A stretch of 10,660 nt of DNA from Candidatus Kuenenia stuttgartensis. Lineage in GTDB: Bacteria; Planctomycetota; Planctomycetia; Pirellulales; UBA1268. The stretch lies in contig CAMCPF010000063.1 in NCBI GenBank assembly GCA_945876515.1, positions 1 through 10,660 on the forward strand. Reading direction: 5' to 3'. The notes beneath the pieces were generated by a model. It did not search any database. It saw nothing but the letters and a program-made list of their open reading frames with translations, and had not been told where the DNA came from. Made by a program: the position numbers and the translations under genes. This document shows positions 6,760-10,660 of the stretch, one piece after another (the first letter of the stretch is position 1; each line of letters starts with the position of its first letter).

Positions 6760-7785
6760 ATGAACCACCCAGCCAGCGATCCGCCGCCCGAGTTCGCCGG
6801 CCGCACCGCCGTGATCTGCGGGATCGGTGGCCAGGACGGCGCCTATCTGGCCGCCCACCTGCTCTCGCTCGGGTATGCGGTCGTGGGCACCAGCCGCGAT
6901 GCCCAAGCCGGCCGCTTCACGGGGCTCGAGGCACTGGGGATCCGCGATCGCGTCGGCCTGGTCTCGATGTCGCTGGTCGATTTCCGCTCCACGCTCCAGA
7001 CGCTCACGCGGGCCGCCCCCGACGAGGTCTACAACCTCGCCGGCCAGACGAGCGTAGGCCTGTCGTTCGAGCAGCCGGTCGAGACCTTCGAGAGCATCGT
7101 CGTCGGCACGCTCAACCTGCTGGAGGCGCTGCGGCTCTTGGACCGGCCGGTGCGGCTCTACAGCGCCGGCAGTTCGGAAATGTTCGGCAATGCGGGGGAA
7201 GAGCCGGCCGGCGAGACCACGGTGCTCCGACCGCGGAGCCCGTACGGGATCGCCAAGGCCACCTCCTTCTGGCAGGTCGCGCAGTACCGCGAGGCCTATC
7301 GCATCCCGGCGGCCACGGGCATCCTCTTTAACCACGAAAGCCCGCTCCGGCCCGAGCGGTTCGTGACCCAGAAGATCGTGGCGGCTGCCTGCCGGATCGC
7401 CCGGGGAGAACAAGACTCGCTCCGGCTCGGTGACCTCTCGGTTCGCCGCGACTGGGGCTGGGCCCCGGAATACGTCGTGGCCATGCACCAGATGCTCCAG
7501 CAGGACGAGCTCGAAGACTTCGTGATCGCCACCGGCGTGACCACGAGCCTCGAGGACTTCGTGGCCGAGGCCTTCCGGGCCGTGGGGCTCGACTGGCGGC
7601 GGCACGTGATCCGCGATCCGGCGCTCGTGCGTCCCAGCGAGATCGCCTGCGGCCGGGCCGACACCCGCCGGGCCAGTGAACGGCTCGGTTGGACGGCCGA
7701 GCACACGATGCCCGTCGTGGTGCGGATGATGGTCGAAGCCCGACTGGCCCGGGACGGCACGCTGCCGACCAGGCGGGCGGCCTGA
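6760..7785 (+). CDS. gmd: GDP-mannose 4,6-dehydratase-like SDR
   Basis: This 341-residue enzyme would convert GDP-D-mannose to GDP-4-keto-6-deoxy-D-mannose, the branch point to GDP-fucose, GDP-rhamnose and related deoxysugars. Motifs: CGIGGQDGAYLAAHLL (20-35, NADP-binding, close to the usual TGITGQDG), GTSRDAQAGRF (43-53), VYNLAGQTSVGLSFEQP (90-106), YSAGSSEMFG (134-143) holding the catalytic Ser/Glu, PRSPYGIAK (158-166) with Tyr162/Lys166, and GILFNHESPLRPERFVTQK (187-205). RRDWGWAPEYV (229-239) and MLQQDELEDFVIATG follow. The sequence resembles a subfamily with a GTSRD block instead of the KRRSS of classical Gmd; I know similar proteins in cyanobacteria. The ATG at 6760 is preferred over an upstream TTG that overlaps the putative -10. 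The gene lies close behind the epimerase. No fcl, rmd or per gene is in the window, so the final sugar is unknown. Confidence 0.86.
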   Translation: MNHPASDPPPEFAGRTAVICGIGGQDGAYLAAHLLSLGYAVVGTSRDAQAGRFTGLEALGIRDRVGLVSMSLVDFRSTLQTLTRAAPDEVYNLAGQTSVGLSFEQPVETFESIVVGTLNLLEALRLLDRPVRLYSAGSSEMFGNAGEEPAGETTVLRPRSPYGIAKATSFWQVAQYREAYRIPAATGILFNHESPLRPERFVTQKIVAAACRIARGEQDSLRLGDLSVRRDWGWAPEYVVAMHQMLQQDELEDFVIATGVTTSLEDFVAEAFRAVGLDWRRHVIRDPALVRPSEIACGRADTRRASERLGWTAEHTMPVVVRMMVEARLARDGTLPTRRAA

Positions 7786-7810
7786 ACCGGGCCGCACGTC
7801 CGCCGGCCGG

Positions 7811-8863
7811 CTACTCCCCGGCGAGCCCGTCGAGCGCCCCGCCGGCGATCCGCTCGGCCAGCGGCCACGCGTCGAGGTAGCGTCGCATCGTGTGGAGTTT
7901 GCCGACGACCCCCGCCGCATCGATCGCAGCGTATTCGACCTCGGCCGGCAGCCAGCGGCGGGGCATGCCCACGAAGCCGAGGGCGGGGGCCTTGGCCTGC
8001 GGCTCCAGGAGCGGGAAGAACCGCAGGGCCTCGTCGCGGGAGTTGATCAGGAGGGTGATCCGATCGACGCCGTCGAGCGTCCGCCGGAATGGCCCGCGCG
8101 GGGCCAGGGCGTCGGCCCGGAGGGCCGGCGCCACGAACACCAGATGGGTGCGGCCGGGCCGGTCGGCCCAGCGGATCCCGTCGGCCGCAGACGCGTCGCG
8201 GCGGGCGAGTTCGTCGAGCGCCTCGGTGGCCACCAGGGCACCGAAGGAGTAGCCGACGATCGCGACGGGCTGCTCGGGCTCGACCCGACCGAGCAGCCAG
8301 GCGAGGTATTGCCCGTCGGCATAGGCCCGCTCGTACTTGCGGCGGCCGTCCTTGAGGAGCACGCCCTGCTTCTGGCTGGGCCAGGAGAGGATCACCACCC
8401 GCGGTGGCAGGCCGCCCCGCGCCTGGGCCATCCGCTGCGCCAGCGAGATTCCCTGGGCCTTGGCGTCGGCCGGCTCGTAGCGGTTCCCGTGCACGAAGAA
8501 CACGAGCGGCCGCCCGGGATCGGCGAGCAGACCGGTGAGGTCGGCCCGCTCCCAGCGGCGGCAGCCGCCGTCGTTCACGAGCTGCTCGATCGCCAGATCG
8601 GCGTGCGCCGGGGTGCGGCACACGCCCGGCAGGCGCCGCGTGCTCGCCACCCACACGTCGAGCGGCCCGATGGCCAGCGCGGCGGGACAGTCTGTCTCGG
8701 CCTCGCCCTCGGCCTGCTCCATGGCCTCGGGCTGGCCGACTGGGCTCTCCGTCGTGGCGTCCGGCTCGGCGGCGCGAGCCGCGATCGCGACCATGCCGAC
8801 CATGCCGACCAGGAGGACGGCGGCGGCGAGCAGGCGCGGCGGTAGGAAACGGCTGGGCAACAT
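7811..8863 (-). CDS. Exported alpha/beta hydrolase (DUF900-like)
   Basis: This 350-residue protein starts with an export signal (MLPSRFLPPRLLAAAVLLVG..., Ala-rich cleavage region ARAAEP near 29-34). An acidic low-complexity linker and the hydrolase domain follow. The oxyanion block is VFFVHGNRYEP (about 121-131), the nucleophile elbow is VGYSFG with Ser206, the likely acid is Asp277 in NSRDEALRFF, and the likely base is His324 in LHTMRRYLD. Together they form a full esterase/lipase-type triad. LSWPSQKQGVL and ALVATEALDELARR recall the DUF900 (PF05990) group. The substrate is unknown. The ATG at 8861-8863 gives a clean signal peptide; a start 12 codons upstream is less likely. Cys residues at about 59, 82 and 101, in the mature N-terminal part, might form a disulfide. 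It converges with the dehydratase gene, leaving 25 bases between stops, and diverges from the Cys-rich lipoprotein gene. Confidence 0.85.
   Translation of the reverse strand: MLPSRFLPPRLLAAAVLLVGMVGMVAIAARAAEPDATTESPVGQPEAMEQAEGEAETDCPAALAIGPLDVWVASTRRLPGVCRTPAHADLAIEQLVNDGGCRRWERADLTGLLADPGRPLVFFVHGNRYEPADAKAQGISLAQRMAQARGGLPPRVVILSWPSQKQGVLLKDGRRKYERAYADGQYLAWLLGRVEPEQPVAIVGYSFGALVATEALDELARRDASAADGIRWADRPGRTHLVFVAPALRADALAPRGPFRRTLDGVDRITLLINSRDEALRFFPLLEPQAKAPALGFVGMPRRWLPAEVEYAAIDAAGVVGKLHTMRRYLDAWPLAERIAGGALDGLAGE
8789..8810. repeat. Short 9-base tandem repeat in a signal-peptide coding region
   Basis: Two and a half copies of GACCATGCC lie head to tail within the hydrolase gene. On the minus strand they encode the VGMVGMV part of the signal peptide hydrophobic core. 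Copy-number change would add or remove three residues without a frameshift. Confidence 0.6.
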
Positions 8864-9159
8864 ATGCGGATAGGTATCGGTTGACGGATGCCCGCGCACC
8901 AGCAGTCACGCCGGCGGTTGCGGTCGCAGCGAAAAAACTCTAGCACGCGATCGGGACACTTCTCGCCTCCGCGCCGCGCGGGACGAGCCGGCTTGGCAAC
9001 CCTCACCCCGCTTCACCGCCAGACCCCGACGGCGAGACTTTTTTGGCAGCCCGCCGCCCGGCGCGAAATCGTGAGCTAGGGTTTCGGTGGTGGCGGCGGC
9101 GCCACCACTGGTCCCATCCGCTCATCGCTCGGGCCTGTCGCCCGCTGGAGAAGTCCGTC
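8864..9159. other. Divergent intergenic region, 296 bases
   Basis: This is the longest gene-free stretch. On the minus strand TGCTAGAGT (near 8937-8945) resembles an extended -10 box for the hydrolase gene, without a good -35. On the plus strand TTGGCA (9043-9048) could be a -35 for the lipoprotein gene, but no convincing -10 follows at 16-18 bases. Two hairpins near the lipoprotein gene are listed separately. The short open frames here lack any protein-like pattern. Confidence 0.5.
9087..9144 (+). promoter_or_regulatory. Two leader hairpins upstream of the Cys-rich lipoprotein gene
   Basis: GTGGTGGCG (9087-9095) pairs perfectly with CGCCACCAC (9100-9108) around a GCGG loop. CGGGC (9130-9134) pairs with GCCCG (9140-9144) around CTGTC, ending two bases before the GGAG Shine-Dalgarno (9147-9150). 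If both lie in the transcript they may affect translation or stability; the first could instead be a terminator-like or operator element. No known riboswitch or leader motif was recognised. Confidence 0.4.
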
Positions 9160-9456
9160 ATGTCGCGCATCGTCTGTCTGGCGCTCGGTCTGGCCGCCCT
9201 CGCAGCGGCTCCCGGCTGCAGCAGCTGCATGGGCGGCGGCAACAGCTGCCGCCGACCCTCGTTCATGGAGTTTCGCTCCCCGTGCGGCCGTCAGGCAGAG
9301 CCCTGCCAGGCCCCGATGGCGGCGCCCTGCGGGCCGGTGTGCGAGCCGTGCGGCCCGGCCGCGGCCCCGGCCCCCTGCTGCGACGGCGCGGTGGGCTCGG
9401 GCCATCCGGTCGGGATGCCCATGGCGCCGGCCGGTGAGCCGGGCACGTTCAGCTGA
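9160..9456 (+). CDS. Small Cys-rich putative lipoprotein
   Basis: The 98-residue product begins MSRIVCLALGLAALAAAPGC, a signal sequence ending in a lipobox-like APGC with Cys20 as the likely lipidated residue. The lipobox is imperfect (Pro at -2, Ala at -3). The mature part has ten Cys counting Cys20, often after Pro, including CSSC (20-23) and PCGPVCEPCGP (56-66), plus a CC pair at 73-74. It then becomes Gly/Pro/Met-rich and ends GEPGTFS. I know no named family; short Cys/Gly/Pro-rich lipoproteins are common in Planctomycetes. Metal binding or disulfide cross-linking in the envelope are possibilities only. GGAG lies nine bases before the ATG and fixes the start; an upstream in-frame extension to 9043 has no signal peptide at its N-terminus. 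A strong hairpin follows the stop. Confidence 0.75.
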   Translation: MSRIVCLALGLAALAAAPGCSSCMGGGNSCRRPSFMEFRSPCGRQAEPCQAPMAAPCGPVCEPCGPAAAPAPCCDGAVGSGHPVGMPMAPAGEPGTFS

Positions 9457-9475
9457 GCCCGCCCAGTCGAGTCCG

Positions 9476-9500
9476 GCCGCGGGGCGCATCGCCCCGCGGC
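9476..9500 (+). terminator. GC hairpin after the lipoprotein gene, likely terminator
   Basis: GCCGCGGGGCG (9476-9486) pairs perfectly with CGCCCCGCGGC (9490-9500) around a three-base loop. It lies 19 bases after the stop. No T-tract follows, so it may act as a weak intrinsic terminator or as a 3' stabiliser. The rest of 9457-9648 holds a smaller ACGGG/CCCGT hairpin near 9580-9595, which could serve the converging SGNH hydrolase gene. Confidence 0.5.
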
Positions 9501-9648
9501 ACCTGCTCCCTCCGGTGACGCGCCGCCTTCGCCGGCCACGCGTCGGGTCTGCGCGGCACAGCGTGTGTCGCCTCCCGAACGGGCGGCCCGTCACCGGGGG
9601 GAGCAATCGGGCCGGCGGAGGCCATGTCGGGGCCTCTCGACAACGCCG

Positions 9649-10398
9649 TCAACGGACCGCCGCCGCTTCCGCTTCGGCAAACACTTCCGTCAGAGCCGCG
9701 GCAATCGCCTCGGCCCACACGGCATAGCCGGCCGGGCTGAGGTGCAGCCGATCGGCCTGGAAGAGATCGGCCGCAGGCCGCCCGGTGGCCGGGTCGAGGA
9801 ACCGTTCGGCCGTGGCGACGAAGAACGTGTCGGCCTCCTCGGCACACAGTTTCTCGATCGCGGCGTTGAGCCGAGCAATCTCGGGCCAGAGTTGCCACCG
9901 GGAAGCGGTCGGGGTCACGGCCACGAACAGCACCGGCACCCGCGGATGCCGGCCGCGAATCCCGGCCAGGGTCGCCCGCACGTCGATCATCACCTCGTCG
10001 ACGGCCGGCGCCTCGCTTGGCTCCGAGATGTCGTTGGCCGAGAACACCACGATCGCCCGCGGGTCGTGCGCGGCGACGAGCCGGGGTGCGAAATGGCAGA
10101 GATCGCGGTAGCGGGCGCCGCCATAACCGCGGCGCACGACCGGCCAGGGGGCCATGTCGGTGGCGATCGAATCCCAGAGACGGATGCTCGACGAACCGAT
10201 GAACAGAACGGCGTCGGCCGGATCGCTCTCTCGGTCGTCGAGCGCCTCGAGCGCGGCGACGTCCGGCTCCCAGCGGCCTACGACCGCGTCGCGGGCCGGC
10301 CGCGAGGTCTCGACGGCCGGAGCGGCCCACGGGGCGAGCGCCACCAGGACGATCCCGCCCGCGGCGATGCCGAGCGGAACACGATTCACGGCTCCCAT
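9649..10398 (-). CDS. Exported SGNH/GDSL-family hydrolase
   Basis: This 249-residue protein has an N-terminal hydrophobic segment (GIAAGGIVLVALAPWAAPAV, about 10-29) that acts as a signal peptide or membrane anchor, so the enzyme probably works outside the cytoplasm. The four SGNH blocks are present. Block I is LFIGSSSIRLWDS with the nucleophile at about Ser70, block II is the Gly of RRGYGGARY, block III is FSANDI with Asn122, and block V is DRLHLSPAGY with Asp216 and His219. Block I reads GSSS in place of the classic GDS, as in GDSL-like lipase/acylhydrolases of the PF13472 type. Substrates of the family include esters and acetylated sugars; this one is not assigned. The ATG at 10396-10398 is chosen because a strong GGAGGTGA lies ten bases upstream. 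The start 11 codons further up would place that signal inside the gene. Confidence 0.88.
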   Translation of the reverse strand: MGAVNRVPLGIAAGGIVLVALAPWAAPAVETSRPARDAVVGRWEPDVAALEALDDRESDPADAVLFIGSSSIRLWDSIATDMAPWPVVRRGYGGARYRDLCHFAPRLVAAHDPRAIVVFSANDISEPSEAPAVDEVMIDVRATLAGIRGRHPRVPVLFVAVTPTASRWQLWPEIARLNAAIEKLCAEEADTFFVATAERFLDPATGRPAADLFQADRLHLSPAGYAVWAEAIAAALTEVFAEAEAAAVR

Positions 10399-10408
10399 TT
10401 CTGCTGTC

Positions 10409-10416
10409 TCACCTCC
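10409..10416 (-). promoter_or_regulatory. Strong Shine-Dalgarno of the SGNH hydrolase gene
   Basis: GGAGGTGA on the minus strand matches the 16S rRNA 3' end over its full length, ten bases before the ATG at 10398. It is the strongest ribosome binding site in the window and decides the start. Confidence 0.65.
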
Positions 10417-10433
10417 GGGTACAGACTCCATTC

Positions 10434-10439
10434 AGGATA
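10434..10439 (-). promoter_or_regulatory. Weak -10 candidate for the SGNH hydrolase gene
   Basis: TATCCT on the minus strand, in the context GCGTTTATCCTGAA, is the same hexamer as in the DUF1559 promoter. No good -35 element is seen upstream. Confidence 0.3.
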
Positions 10440-10512
10440 AACGCTATCCGGGCTAAACGGTCCCCCCGCGGCTCGGTCCACCTGGCCCGCGGCGGCCGCT
10501 GATCGGCCGCAG

Positions 10513-10526
10513 CGCGGCGGTATACT
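10513..10526 (+). promoter_or_regulatory. Putative -10 region of ffh
   Basis: TATACT (10521-10526) lies 39 bases before the ffh ATG in the context CGCGGCGGTATACT, matching the site before the epimerase gene except for one base. No recognisable -35 hexamer lies at the proper distance. Confidence 0.5.
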
Positions 10527-10565
10527 CCGGGGCTCTTTTCCGCCCCAAATCCGCATCAGGCTCCC

Positions 10566-10660
10566 ATGTTCGAATCGCTTTCCGCCTCGCTCTCCTCCGC
10601 CATCAACTCCCTCCGCGGCCGCGGCAAACTCACCGCCGGCAACATGCGGGAGGGCCTGGA
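10566..10660 (+). CDS. ffh: Signal recognition particle protein Ffh (SRP54), N-terminal part only
   Basis: The visible 31 codons read MFESLSASLSSAINSLRGRG followed by KLTAGNMREGL. This is the start of the SRP54 N-domain helical bundle, with the conserved LRGRGKLT segment. Ffh is the GTPase that, with 4.5S RNA, delivers nascent membrane proteins to FtsY and the Sec translocon. The GTPase and M domains lie beyond the window. The ATG at 10566 matches the usual family start. Only the N-terminus is seen, but the match is distinctive. Confidence 0.9.
   Translation, partial: MFESLSASLSSAINSLRGRGKLTAGNMREGL

Noticed and set aside
5556..6806. 416-codon minus-strand frame opposite the epimerase gene
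   Set aside because: It shadows a gene with complete SDR motifs; its own product looks like low-complexity sequence.
7296..8909. 537-codon minus-strand frame spanning the dehydratase 3' end and the hydrolase gene
   Set aside because: Composition is Arg/Ala/Pro-rich with no motif, while the hydrolase triad is in another frame and the dehydratase is on the other strand.
8888..9079. 63-codon plus-strand frame in the divergent intergenic region
   Set aside because: No ribosome site, no protein-like pattern, and it covers the presumed promoter area.

Overview
The window looks like a piece of a planctomycete chromosome, probably Pirellulales-like. The base composition is very GC-rich throughout. 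The strongest marker is a DUF1559 (SBP_bac_10) protein with a type IV prepilin N-terminus, a family hugely expanded in Planctomycetes. Short secreted or lipoprotein genes of unknown function and an outer-membrane-type lipoprotein pathway (Lnt) fit this. The assignment rests on family content, not on a marker gene.

Layout. From 1 to 5480 all genes lie on the minus strand. In transcription order they are: a glycosyltransferase-like protein of unassigned family (4815-5480), the DUF1559 pseudopilin (3805-4665), a small Gly-rich secreted protein (3231-3626), an apolipoprotein N-acyltransferase (1525-3126), a TylF/MycF-type O-methyltransferase (661-1383), and a class I methyltransferase cut by the window start (1-623). 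From 5673 to 7785 two sugar-nucleotide enzymes run on the plus strand: an NAD-dependent UDP-sugar epimerase-like SDR and a GDP-mannose 4,6-dehydratase-like SDR. A minus-strand exported alpha/beta hydrolase (7811-8863) converges on them. Divergent from it is a small Cys-rich lipoprotein (9160-9456, plus). A minus-strand SGNH/GDSL hydrolase (9649-10398) follows. The window ends in the first 31 codons of ffh (SRP54, from 10566, plus).

How the genes fit together. The glycosyltransferase-like protein, epimerase, GDP-mannose dehydratase and TylF-type methyltransferase could belong to a surface-polysaccharide locus making a methylated deoxysugar. No polymerase, flippase or clear end-product enzyme (fucose or rhamnose synthase) lies in the window, so the product cannot be named. 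Lnt, the DUF1559 protein and the small exported proteins are envelope genes with no obvious pathway link to one another.

Regulatory signals are modest. Reasonable sigma70-like promoters are visible upstream of the Gly-rich gene and the DUF1559 gene. TATACT/TATGCT-type -10 boxes in a shared CGGCGGTA context precede ffh and the epimerase. Several GC hairpins lie just downstream of genes but lack U-tracts. No tRNA, rRNA, CRISPR, transposon or phage feature was seen. No stretch above 300 bases lacks a gene; the longest is 8864-9159 (296 bases). I found no clear previously undescribed multi-gene system. The items most worth following are the unassigned glycosyltransferase-like protein, the Gly-rich secreted protein and the Cys-rich lipoprotein with its leader hairpins.
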